Positions 1 to 9,549 of a DNA stretch of 27,960 nt are shown in pieces. The notes beneath the pieces were generated by a model that ran no database searches, was not told the DNA's origin, and saw only the letters and a program-made list of their open reading frames with translations. The position numbers were made by a program, and so were the translations under genes. Position 1 is the first letter of the stretch; each line of letters starts with the position of its first letter. The stretch spans positions 1 through 27,960 of the forward strand of contig JALCCG010000272.1 in NCBI GenBank assembly GCA_023212695.1. The letters are read 5' to 3'. The DNA is from Sporisorium sorghi (lineage: Eukaryota; Basidiomycota; Ustilaginomycetes; Ustilaginales; Ustilaginaceae).

Positions 1-11
1 AGAAGAGGGGG

Positions 12-26
12 AAAAAAAAAAAAAAA

Positions 27-73
<47 letters not shown>
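12..73. repeat. poly-A/poly-T palindrome
   Basis: Nineteen A (12-30) are directly followed by 43 T (31-73), which makes a perfect A/T palindrome with 19-base arms close to the left edge of the window. It may be a real homopolymer pair, or an assembly artefact at a difficult spot. Confidence 0.8.
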
Positions 74-74
<1 letters not shown>

Positions 75-1037
75 TTGTTTTTGTTTTTCTTTTTTCGCCT
101 CGAGGTCGTCGTCGTTGGTTGAAAATGTCAACCGCAAGCCTCGCTTAGCGACGGGTTGTAGTTCCAACCATTCTCCGCTCGACCCGTCCCCACGCCGAGA
201 CTCTACGTTTCTTCTTTCTCTCGTGGAACAGTCAGTCGGCTTTGGTGATATTCACGCAGGACGGATTTGAGTTTCGAGAAGAGAGCAGCCGGCTGTCCGC
301 CATCTCGTGGCTGCGTATGCATGATTTTTCCACCTGTTGGTTCGTCTGTCCCTTGGCGTTCCCCTGGGAGTTTGACCCGCCTCCCTCGCTTCTGTGCGTG
401 CGTTTCTCTCTGTAGAAACGACGGCGATGGCTCTGGTGTATTGCCAGCTCGGTCTCAGCTCGTTGCTTTCACCATATCATCAACGATCTCGCCAGCACTT
501 TAGCGCTCACAATAGTTACACTAGAGAGAGACTGCGAGTTGAGGTTCCGACTCTTGGCTTGCCAACAGGTTCCGAAACTCAGCGTGTTTCCATGATCCTC
601 TTTTGCAGTATCCACATGGATTGATTCGCCGGTCCGCCTTTACATTTGAGTGTGCCTTCTCATGCAACCTCGACCTTGATCTGGCTTGAGTACTGTAAAA
701 TTCAAGTCACGTCCCGCTGGTCGACCAAGGATGGCCTCTTCGCTTCCGATGTCGTCGCTGGCAGTGTCTCGCATGCTCCCGCATCTGTGATCTTTCTGCC
801 GGGCTCGCTTGTTCTACTCCTCCGAGTGCCCTTGCTCTTTCAGCTGTGCTCAGCTCAGATGACTTTCCGCGGCTCCTTCTGTTTCTCCGGTTCGAGCAGC
901 TAGAATGATGATGTGCATGAGCCTTGCAGCATTCTTTCTCTCTCTCTCTCCTCGCCACGCACTTCTGGTTGTCTTTTCTCTTTTTTTCACTTAATCATTT
1001 TTATTTTATGGCGTCGGTCTGCCGGCCTTCTTCCTAC

Positions 1038-1065
1038 TTTTTTTTTTTTTTTTTTTCAATATTCA

Positions 1066-1105
<40 letters not shown>
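1038..1105. repeat. Inverted poly-T/poly-A hairpin
   Basis: A T19 run (1038-1056) and an A35 run (1071-1105) flank a 14-base core. The core itself holds CAAT, loop ATTC, ATTG, so the stem continues inward through CAAT/ATTG with a two-base TT interruption on one side. In single-stranded form this would fold into a long AT hairpin. Confidence 0.75.
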
Positions 1106-1107
<2 letters not shown>

Positions 1108-2984
1108 AGCTACCTTGTGTGCGTAGTGTGTCATGTCTTGTTTCGAACGGCCCTTGTCTCGTTTCGTCCTCGCCTCGTCTCGTCTCGCTTGGCTTGCAAC
1201 GGCGTGGTTGCGATGCAATCTGATCCTGGACTGTGATTGTCCCTGTCGAAAACGCTTCCCGAGCCCACCGTTGCTAGCGTGTGGCTGAGCAGCTGCAGCC
1301 AAAAGCGTCAGGCCCGAACGTGTGTGTTTGCCGAAGTGCTCTCTTGCTTTTGACAAATGAAACCTTGAAATTGCAAGCCTCGTGGCAGCCTTCTCTGTCC
1401 CTCCCCGCCCGTTGAGTTTACTGAAAATAAAATAATAAATAAAATAAATAAAAAATGGTGCGGCACAGCGCATGAAGCGCCGCATGAAGACAGCTGAGTC
1501 GAGTTCAGGGTCGTCAATCCCGACGACGACAGCCACGCCAGGCATTGCACAGCAACCGAAACGCATCGCATCGCAATGCAGCGCAGCACAAGGCAGCAGC
1601 ACAGCACAAGACAGTGGCACTATGCTATGCTACGCAGCAACCGGATTTTTATTTGACATTCGGACGGTCGACGACCCTCTTTCATTCATCCTCCCTTCAT
1701 CGACGACGACGCCGTTTCCGTTGTTGCTCTGCTTTCCACTCAACGGGCCCCTTTCCCTTGTGTGCCGTGTCGAGCCGTGTTTCGACTCGTTCCCCTCCAT
1801 CCATCATCCTTCATCGATCATCCATCATCATCAACAGGCTCCAGCAAGTGGCTCGCCCTTGAACGCTGCCTGTTCGCACCCTTCTCTAGACATCGTAGCT
1901 GCTGCTGCTGCTCTTGCTGCTCTTGCCTGCATCTCGTTGGTGGTTCAAACAGCGAGCCCTAATTCCTGCCGCCTTCATCTCGTCCCTCCTCTCTTCCCCC
2001 ACCCCACCTTTTGCCAATTCACCACCATCATCGACCGCTCCCCCTCCTCAACTAAACTTGATCGAGGGCCCTCCCCTCTTGGTTCCTTGTCTCTCTACCT
2101 CGATCGACTACATTCTACAACATCCCACCTGCACCTCATCACCCTTTGGATTCCTGCGGCTCACAGCTACTAAAGCACGCCCAACCGACGCCCAGCCCAC
2201 CTGTCGTGCATTGTCCTGCCTTTGCACAGCGCCCAAAGCGTTCTGGCTCTGCCTTGCTGCGTAACAACGACGAGGTCCCATATCCGAAACCCGCTCGCTG
2301 CTGCAGCCGACACAATCCCGAACACTGTGTCACCCATCTGCCGTGACGACAGCCGTCTAGTCTCAAAAAGAGTGCCGCAAAATCGTCTCGTGTTTTCCTT
2401 CTCTCCACTCGAACTTCGTCCTCGGCTCTCATTCCAGCTCCTTGGCAACGACCGACGACTCCGGGCCAAGCAATATCGGCTTGCGTCTACCTTGGCCTTA
2501 GCATCGACTCGGAACCACGCCCGCTCGGGATAAGCTTTCCAGACGGCTTATATTGGCCCTAGGCTGTATCATCTCGCCTTCATTTCGTCTTTGTGCGCAC
2601 GGCATCTGCCAGTCAACGCCCACCTACCGAAGCCCAGTCGTGGCTTCTGTCTCCTTTTTTTTTTTTTCGTCTCTCTCTTTCTCTCTTCCTCTCTCTCTCT
2701 CCCTCTCTTTCACATCACTGTTCTCTTGCAGAACGAACCGCGAGCCCACTTAGCCCAGCCATTCTGCAAGCAAAACAAAGCAGAACAAAGCAAAGCACGG
2801 CTTCACAGAGCAAAAGCAAACAAAAGCTTGCTCCAGTACCATACCCACCACCGGTGCGACAACTGCCTCCCAGAGTCACCCAGTGTGTCACTCTTCGCCA
2901 AAAGGAACGCACACGGAACGGGCTTGTATCCGCTCCACGACGGGAATCTACTCGGCTCTGTCCTGCGTCTTGACGACCTGCTTC

Positions 2985-3029
2985 ATGCCCATCGCCAGCA
3001 GCGATTACAACGACTTCAACATCGCCTAG
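2985..3029 (+). other. Candidate uORF in the HSF-type gene leader (14 codons)
   Basis: An ATG at 2985 opens a 14-residue frame (MPIASSDYNDFNIA) that stops at 3027-3029, 133 bases before the main ATG at 3163 and in a different frame. If the transcript starts upstream of 2985, scanning ribosomes would meet it first. No transcript data are available, so its use is inference. Confidence 0.25.
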
Positions 3030-3162
3030 AAGCATTCAGCAGCCAGGCCGGATCTCCGACCGTCTCTCAAAACCTCGACTCTAGCATAGCCTTGCCATCG
3101 TCGGCACCAAGTTTGACCAACGCGTCGGTTCTAACGCCCCGACGCCTGCCTCGGTGCCTCGC

Positions 3163-5370
3163 ATGATGAGCACCGAACGTCGTGCTAGCGGGCTTGGGCC
3201 GTCGTTGACGTCCAGTTCGCCACGAGCACAGAACAACCCAGCGGTTCCCAGAGATGTGCCGCGCTCTGGCAAGCCAGATTCATCATCATCATCATCAACA
3301 GCTGCTGCTGCTGTTGCTGCCGCACCACCACCACAACACCAACCTGGCAGCCCTGATCGCAAACGACCTAGGTATGAGCCTGCGCTGTCGTCTCGTGCCA
3401 TGGCCGATGACGAAGAATTGGACGAGCTGGACGACAGCGAAGACATGCCCAAACGGCCCCGCGGCGAATCGGAGGAGCCCAAAGTCGAGCGTAAAGGCTC
3501 TGGGCCCGAGAGCACCAGCAGATCGTCGTCGGCAGCGGCTCATCACGCGCACTGGGCCGGTAGAAGCGCCTCGGCTACGCTAGACTCGCGCTACCATCAA
3601 CAACAGCACCAGCCACAGCACCAACAGCAGCAACATCGTATGCGCGAGGGGATGGACACGGGAGGCGCGCCAGATTCGCGTCGCTACGAATTCGAGCGCC
3701 CTTACCCGAGTCGCTACGATTCGGGTCATGGCCTGGGCATTAGGGAGGATGGCCGGCCCATTGGCGGTCTTGTTGGTGAGCGGTTCGGCGGCGATGTCGA
3801 CCGCGAGCCTCGCGAGCGCATGCCTGTAGAGGCCAAGATGGAGTACACGTCGCCCTCGATGCGCATGCCGCCACCGCCAGGTGCAGGCGACGCCGGTGCG
3901 CCCAGCTTCCGCAATCGACCGTCTTCGCCGCCGCCCAGGCTGCCAGGTTTCGCCTCGCTGGAGCAGGAAGGCCTCGGCGGCCATCGCTCTCGCGGCGGTG
4001 ACGACGGCGGCATGGCGGGCACCTACTCGCACTCTCCACGCCGAGGCATGCCGTTCCCAGGCCCCTCGTACGGCAACTACCCGCCACCGCCCAGCCGGAT
4101 GATGCACCACCACCCGAGCCCCACACCATCCACATCGTACGGCAACCCGCCCATGATTCACCCCGCCCTCGCCGGACTGCCCGGCGCCGGCGGCGGCCCC
4201 GGGGGCAAGCAGCAGCCCAGCTTTGTCAGCAAGCTCTACTCGATGCTCGAGGACCCGTCCATCTCGGACCTCATCAGCTGGGGCTCGTCCGGCACCGTGT
4301 TCAGCGTAGCCAACCCGGCCGAGTTCTCGCGCCTGGTGCTGCCCAACTGGTTCAAACATTCGAACTGGCAGTCGTTTGTGCGCCAGCTCAACATGTACGG
4401 CTTCCACAAGGTGAACCACTCGTACCAGGGCAATCCGTCGGACGAGGTGCAGGTGTGGGAGTTCCGCCATCCGAGTTTCCGACGGGGCGAGATTGCGCTG
4501 TTGAATGACATCAAGCGCAAGAGTTCGCGGCAGAAGCGAGGGGGGTCGCCGAGGGGCAGTATTGGCGGGGCGGATCTGCGCGCGGATCGGAGCGGCGGCA
4601 GCTCGACGCCGTCGCCCGAGGTGCCGCTGGCGACGGTTCCGGGGCATCATGATGGGATGCGGATGATGGGCGGCGGTGGGCCGATGGGGCCGGGTGCGCA
4701 TCGGGGAGGCGGAGGACGCGAGTTTGGGTACGGCGACGACCGCATGGATGCACACGGCTACGTCGAGCGACGCGGCTATCCTGGTGGCGAGCGCGACTAC
4801 CCCGGCGCTGTTGGGCCTCGAGGCGTGCCCGCTGACGAGTACGCCTACATGCGCGGCTCTGGCGTTGCGGGCAAGGTGGACTCTCACCTAGGCCTCGCCA
4901 ATCCCAACGCTCCCCCAACTGCCACCACCACCGGCATGCCGCCCCCCTTCCCGCCCAGCGACAACGTCGTCGTCGTCCGCCGCACCCCCGACCAGATCAT
5001 GGACCGCGCCGAATCCATGGCCCGGTTCGAGGACCTCTCGGAACGCACCGACGCCCTCATCCGCCACGCCGCCTTCCTCGAGCAGCAGATCCGGCTGCTG
5101 TCCGAACAGCTGATCGACGCCCGCGCGTTTACGGCGAGCGTGGTGCGCGAGGAGATGCTCCAGATGCTCGACCGCTTCGAGCGCGCGCTGAGTGCGCCGC
5201 CCCAGCCCGGGGTCGATCCGTCGGCGAAGCTGCTCGAGACGTTGAGGTCGCAGCTGGCGTACTATTCGCATCGTAGTGCTACGGGGCCTGGGATGGGTGG
5301 TAGCAAGCCGCCGGGTGCTGCATCGAATGTTGGAGGTGGGAGTGCGGATCCTAAGCGGCCGAGTGTCTGA
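3163..5370 (+). CDS. HSF-type DNA-binding transcription factor
   Basis: A nuclear transcription factor of 735 residues counted from the ATG at 3163 (a second ATG follows at once). Residues 1-350 are disordered and rich in Ser, Pro, His and Gln, with a His/Gln tract around 145-160. The HSF winged-helix domain spans about 352-455: it opens PSFVSKLYSMLEDP, has the recognition helix core SFVRQLNMYGFHKV, and ends with WEFRHPSFRRGE and a basic IKRKSSRQKR tail. A Gly/Pro-rich linker follows, then a predicted coiled coil at about 610-680 (DQIMDRAESMARFEDL onward), the place where HSFs oligomerise. There is no receiver domain, which argues against Skn7. The RRGEIALLNDIKRKSSR tail recalls the fungal Sfl1/Mga1 class rather than classical Hsf1, but that is a judgement by eye. 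It has no intron in the domain region. It converges on TOA1 downstream. Confidence 0.9.
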   Translation: MMSTERRASGLGPSLTSSSPRAQNNPAVPRDVPRSGKPDSSSSSSTAAAAVAAAPPPQHQPGSPDRKRPRYEPALSSRAMADDEELDELDDSEDMPKRPRGESEEPKVERKGSGPESTSRSSSAAAHHAHWAGRSASATLDSRYHQQQHQPQHQQQQHRMREGMDTGGAPDSRRYEFERPYPSRYDSGHGLGIREDGRPIGGLVGERFGGDVDREPRERMPVEAKMEYTSPSMRMPPPPGAGDAGAPSFRNRPSSPPPRLPGFASLEQEGLGGHRSRGGDDGGMAGTYSHSPRRGMPFPGPSYGNYPPPPSRMMHHHPSPTPSTSYGNPPMIHPALAGLPGAGGGPGGKQQPSFVSKLYSMLEDPSISDLISWGSSGTVFSVANPAEFSRLVLPNWFKHSNWQSFVRQLNMYGFHKVNHSYQGNPSDEVQVWEFRHPSFRRGEIALLNDIKRKSSRQKRGGSPRGSIGGADLRADRSGGSSTPSPEVPLATVPGHHDGMRMMGGGGPMGPGAHRGGGGREFGYGDDRMDAHGYVERRGYPGGERDYPGAVGPRGVPADEYAYMRGSGVAGKVDSHLGLANPNAPPTATTTGMPPPFPPSDNVVVVRRTPDQIMDRAESMARFEDLSERTDALIRHAAFLEQQIRLLSEQLIDARAFTASVVREEMLQMLDRFERALSAPPQPGVDPSAKLLETLRSQLAYYSHRSATGPGMGGSKPPGAASNVGGGSADPKRPSV

Positions 5371-5923
5371 GGGTGTCCACGAAGCAGAAGCAAGTCTCGG
5401 TCTTTACCCGCGTGCGCCTCGCGATCTTTTTCTTCTCTCTCTCTCTCTCTCTCTCTCTCCAGAGGTGCCAGCTCCGATTCAGAAGCACGCGAACCTCTCC
5501 TCCTAATGTTGGCCCTTTACGTGGCCCTGTACTTTGTGTACTGTATCTCGTTAATCTGATGCTTTTTCCATTCATCATGCTTCCCTGCTCGACACCATTC
5601 CAGGAGAAACAGAGAACATTGCAAGGTAAGACGTGAAGGAATTGATAGGGGGAGGCTAGTGTACAAATGTGGATCGAGAGGACAAACGGAGACAAGAGTT
5701 CGCAGTTACGGGTGCTGGGAGATGCTGAGGGGTTTTGGCTGGATAGCTGCGTGCGGGCAGTTTTTGTCGAGAAGCCGTGAAGCTCGAGGAGGCTCGAGGA
5801 GACTTTCCTGAAAGGTTTTTTTTTTTTTTTTTTTTTTCGGTGCGGAGCGGCTTGTCGAGAGCGTAGTAAGGGAGCAATGGCAACAAGGGACAACATAGCA
5901 GAGTTGAGATGGGAGGCTAGCGG
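5371..5923. other. Convergent 3' spacer, HSF-type gene / TOA1
   Basis: No gene seen. It carries 3' UTRs of both converging genes. It holds a CT microsatellite (5434-5459) about 65 bases after the HSF-type stop, and a T22 run (5816-5837) that reads as A22 on the TOA1 strand about 90 bases past its stop. Confidence 0.6.
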
Positions 5924-6657
5924 CTACCACTCAAACTCGCCATTGCACTTGGCAAAGAGGTAGTCGCGCCCATCGATCGAGGCGACGCCGTCCTTGAGCA
6001 CGCACTTCCACTTGTTCTTGACGCGCTGTACCTTGTCGTAGAGACACAGCACCATGTCTTCGTTGTCGCCGTCGGCGCCATCCAGATCCTCGTCGTCGGA
6101 ATCGTCGAGGTCGCTGCCGATCTCGTCGTCGTCGCTGATGCGCTTGCGCTTCTGACCCGCTGCCGCGTCGTCGTCGTCCACCTTAGTCGTAGCCTCAGCA
6201 CCGCCTTGTGCTCCGCTGCCAGCTGCACCAGCGACATCGGTCGAGCCGTCGGCGCGCGCCAGCTTAGACCGGTGCTGATCCGCACCATTGCCGCTCGAGG
6301 CTTGATTGGGGCCATTGCTGTTTTCGGACTTGACCTCGCCTTTGGGCTGCTCGGGCTTCTTGCTCGATCGCGACTTGACAGGCGGCAGGGCGGGCGCACC
6401 CTCGAACTCGGCCACCTGCGTAGCGACGATCTTGGCCTCCCACGAGCGCTGCAGCTCCTCTAGCACCTCCTTCTCGATGCCCATCTCCTCAAAGTCTTGA
6501 CGAACGTTGTTGATGACATCGTCAATGATGCTCCGGTACACCTGGGACTGTTTGTGGGGAAGAGAGCGGATTAGCAGGTCTGCTCGTTGGAGATGGTACA
6601 GTTGGTCTTCTCACGGAGACGTCAAGGCACTGCACTTACGACGACTTTGTTGCTCAT
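5924..6657 (-). CDS. TOA1: Transcription initiation factor TFIIA large subunit
   Basis: TFIIA binds TBP and upstream promoter DNA and stabilises the RNA polymerase II preinitiation complex. Exon 1 (6640-6657, 18 bases, MSNKVV) ends at a GTAAGT donor; a 92-nt intron (6548-6639) ends in CAG; exon 2 (5924-6547) starts SQVYRSIIDDVINNV, which restores the canonical N-terminal four-helix-bundle sequence. The product is 213 residues. The C-terminal beta-barrel half is unmistakable: MVLCLYDKVQRVKNKWKCVL, then GRDYLFAKCNGEFEW at the very end. Between the halves lie a Lys/Ser-rich linker and a strongly acidic stretch (DDEIGSDLDDSDDEDLDG). At 213 residues it is shorter than yeast Toa1 (286), because the central linker is short. 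It is divergently transcribed from the PWWP gene. Confidence 0.96.
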
Positions 6658-7872
6658 GATTGCAATCGACTATGTGAGAGAGAGCTTGGGTAGAGGTGGC
6701 AAGCGCTAAGCTATGCGATGCGCACACAGCTCTTGGTCGGAAGCGGGGCCGAGAGGTGCGGAAAGAGACGGTCTCGGCTCGTCAGACGGTGCGGATCAAT
6801 CTCAGCGGTGTTCTTTCTGAACTCGATGTCGAGCGACGATGTCGAGGCGAAAGTCGACGGGCCTAGATCGATACAAGGCCGATCCTCGACCAGCGCAGAG
6901 TGCTATTCCAGCTGTCCCGGCTGAAGCAAGCGCTCGATCGACTCCACCTGAAGAACCACCCAAGCCAAGAGAACGGGCAGGCGTTTGTGCTGCGGAATGA
7001 TCGATTGACTGGAAGCAAAGACTTTGGACGAGCCCGGACGAGGAGGAGCGCCGGGTTGGTCTGGAGAAAGGGGGGTTGAGGATGGTGTAGAGAGGCAAGG
7101 TGCGTATATATAGTAGCTAAGGGGCGATGACGGCTGTCCAATTTCGACTCAGCCGATGCAGGCAGCATCATTCTCGCACGATAGGCAAATCGATCACGCG
7201 GCAGAGAGACTGCAAAGCGACCTCAAGCTTTTGGCGAGCGAAGAGCTAAAGGTCGAATCGCGACGCGCCAGGAAAAGACAGCGACCCGAACGCTTTCTGG
7301 CTGTCTGTGGCCCGCCTCTCTGTGCGGATCGTCGTCGTGTTGGAAAAGGGCAAAATCCAGGCTTTGGAGGCGCTCACTCTCTCAAAGCGATTTTTTGGCG
7401 ATTCAAAATCGGGGTGGACCATCGCTGGAAGCACGGCCCACAGCCCACAGCCCACGTCTGTGTCGCGCCCTTCTCTTCTCTTGACTTGACCCGCTCTCGC
7501 ACTCTGCATTTTCTCGCAGTTCATTCGCATCGCCTCGCGAATATTCCACAGCAAGCAAGCTCAGCAAATTGACCTGTCCACCTGACCACCACCATCCCTA
7601 TCAACCCTATCATCGAACCCACTTTTCTTGCTCACCCTCTTTTCTCGCACTCCACTTTCGACGAAGCATTCTGCTCATACTCGGTCGAATTGGGAACCCT
7701 ACCTCCTCAAGCACACTCGCACCGAATCCTCCCGTGCAATCCGCGATCCTTCTTCTCTCCACTCACGGACGAACGAATCACTCGACTCGAGAAGACCTTT
7801 GGCATCAGCGCCCTCTCCATTGGCAGCAGCACAACATACGCATCTGTGACCTCGGCATCACATCCACAAATC
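6658..7872. promoter_or_regulatory. Divergent promoter region TOA1 / PWWP gene
   Basis: About 1.2 kb without a convincing gene, serving as the shared upstream region of two divergent genes. It has a TATATATA element at 7105-7112, roughly 450 bases before the TOA1 ATG. It also has a cluster of GCGATTTT-like sites in both directions at 7387-7412 (GCGATTTTTT, GCGATTC, CAAAATCGG). The bases just before 7873 are C/A-rich, as expected for a fungal leader. Confidence 0.5.
7105..7112 (-). promoter_or_regulatory. Possible TATA element for TOA1
   Basis: TATATATA, symmetric, so orientation is open. On the minus strand it would place a start site near 7075-7045 and a leader of about 400 bases. It could equally be chance; no transcript evidence. 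Confidence 0.25.
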
Positions 7873-9053
7873 ATGTCAAGCACAGAGAAGAAATCCAAGG
7901 AGGCCCAGCTTAACCGCACCTCGGCAAAGTTGTAAGTCTCGCCTCGCGAATCGCTTCAACGCTAACGAACGACTGACACCTGAGCACTCTCACCACCACT
8001 CTGTGCAACAGCCAAGTAAATGATGTCGTGCTCGCCAAAGTTCGTGGCTTCCCAGCGTGGCCAGGCATTGTCATGGATGACGCAAATGTACCCTCGGCCG
8101 TCTTGAAGGAACGACCTATCGTTAAACACAGGGACCTCTACACCATCCGCTTCTTCCCCGCCGCCGACTACCACTGGGCCTTCTCCAAGGATCTCGAACT
8201 GCTCAACAAGGACAAAATCGACTCGTTCCTCGCCGGCGCGAATCGAAAGAAGGGCGATCTGCGTCAAGCCTATGAGATTGCGCGCGACCCGCAAGCCTGG
8301 AACGAAGAGCAGAACACCATTGTGCGCAACTACGAGCAGTCGTTGCAAGACGCAGCGGAAGAGGCGGAGGAGAACCAGGACCAGCTCGAAGAAGATGAGG
8401 GGGAGGACGGTGACGAGGCTTCCAGCAAGAAGAGGAAACGCGGTCTCGAGACGGGCAAGGTGCGCGAGAGCGCAGACAAGCGCAAGAAGACCAAGGCATC
8501 AGAGGCGGCCAAGGCCAAGCCAGAGAAGCCCAGCAGCAAGGGCGCAGCCGCTGCCGCCAACGGCGAGGACAAGTCGGAAGAGTCGCTAGACCCCGAAACC
8601 AAGAAGGTCAAGGATTGGCGACACAAGGTGCAAAAGGTGTTCCTCGGGAAGGATGGCACCATCAATGCGGAGGACATGCCATCAGCAGACGCCACGTTCA
8701 AGGTGGTCGAGGAGTACGACGGCATGACGGCCGACCACCTGCGCACCACCAAGATCGGCAAGGTGATGAAGAGGGTCATGCAGCTCGCCGAGATCCCGCG
8801 CGACGACGAGTTCCACTTCAAGGAGCGTGCCGAGAAGCTGTGCGCCAGGTGGGGGGCCATCATGGCGGGCGGCGACACGGCTGGTGCTAGTGCTGCAGCT
8901 GCACCTAAGGAGTCGCCGGCCGAGGGGTCGGGTGAGGCGCCCAAGGAGAATGGTGCTTCGGCAGCTCACGCCGAGCCAGAAGCCAAGAGCGAGTCCGAGG
9001 CTGCACCAGTCGCTGCGGCGCCTGCTACCGAGGCACCAGCGGTGTCGGCCTAA
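7873..9053 (+). CDS. PWWP-domain chromatin protein with LEDGF-like C-terminal helical domain
   Basis: PWWP domains bind methylated histone H3 tails (often H3K36me) together with DNA. Exon 1 (7873-7931) encodes MSSTEKKSKEAQLNRTSAK and ends at a GTAAGT donor; the 80-nt intron (7932-8011) ends in CAG; exon 2 (8012-9053) continues FQVNDVVLAKVRGFPAWPG. The product is 366 residues. The PWWP domain is at about 20-110 with the signature PAWP at 34-37 and the aromatic-rich DLYTIRFFPAADYHWAF later. Residues about 135-210 are charged and rich in Lys/Glu/Ala, with a likely nuclear signal (KKRKRG). Residues about 213-306 form a helical block (DWRHKVQKVF, IGKVMKRVMQLAEIP, FHFKERAEKLCARW) that resembles the TFIIS N-terminal/LEDGF integrase-binding fold. 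Yeast and fission-yeast Pdp3 proteins of NuA3/Mst2 complexes are plausible relatives; that link is inferred. Confidence 0.88.
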
Positions 9054-9549
9054 GAGCGCGGAAAGCGTTACGTTCACACAACATTGACGAGGCGCAAGAA
9101 TTGGCGCCTAGTGTCGCCTTGCATAGCCAGCTTCTACTTCAACCTCCCCTCAGCAGGCCCTGTCGCCGCCCAGCCATCGCTCAAACACCGCCTCACTGTC
9201 GTCTAGATCGACGAGGTCTTGCACACCCTTCTCCACGAAAAGGCACGCTTCTGGATTCCACCTTCCTCAACTACGACCCATGGGCTCTCTGTAACGGCCC
9301 CTCGCTTCCTGTCCCGCCGCTTTTGGCTCTTGTAACATTTCCAACCCTCCTTCGACGGTCTCACACACCTTCGTTGGCCTAGTTTCTCTCTCTTGCTCTT
9401 TCACCACCCTTTTCTTAGCTCGTTGCTCGATCGAGTGCGCACAGCGTGTGCACTTTACGACCGGAGCAATGGTTTGTCTTAGTATGCTCGAATTGAAAAC
9501 CATGACATTGTTACAATGCTTGCTGCGTTGACTGCGAGATTCAGGTGGG
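9054..9549. other. Convergent 3' spacer, PWWP gene / dynamin-like gene
   Basis: 496 bases with no gene seen and no notable repeat. It holds the 3' UTRs of two converging genes. Confidence 0.6.

Larger units (their letters stand above)
1..3162. other. Gene-free region; promoter and leader of the HSF-type gene
   Basis: I see no convincing protein gene here. All open frames are short, low in complexity or run through homopolymers. The region holds an A19-T43 palindrome (12-73), a T19/A35 inverted pair (1038-1105), an A/T-only patch (about 1422-1455), a T13 run (2655-2667) followed by a CT-rich tract to about 2711, and an A-rich stretch (about 2771-2826) with repeated CAAAGC units. The last kilobase is probably transcribed as the 5' leader of the HSF-type gene starting at 3163. 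The open frame of that gene extends back to 3085 without an ATG, so a spliced upstream coding exon cannot be excluded, but I found no good donor. Confidence 0.5.

Noticed and set aside
273..280. TTCGAGAA, a two-unit heat-shock element
   Set aside because: Only two units, no third in phase; expected by chance in a region of this size.
885..897. GGTTCGAGCAG resembling a tRNA B box
   Set aside because: No matching A box or cloverleaf stems around it and the conserved final CC is missing.
1069..1620. Open frame of 183 codons on the - strand
   Set aside because: It ends in poly-Phe read from the A35 run and has no recognisable domain.
1472..2173. Open frame of 233 codons on the + strand
   Set aside because: Low-complexity Ser/Pro/Ala/His composition with no domain; neighbouring frames are equally open, which fits C/T-rich noncoding DNA.
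3580..4887. Antisense frame of 435 codons opposite the HSF-type gene
   Set aside because: A shadow of GC-rich coding sequence; the sense frame carries a clear HSF domain.
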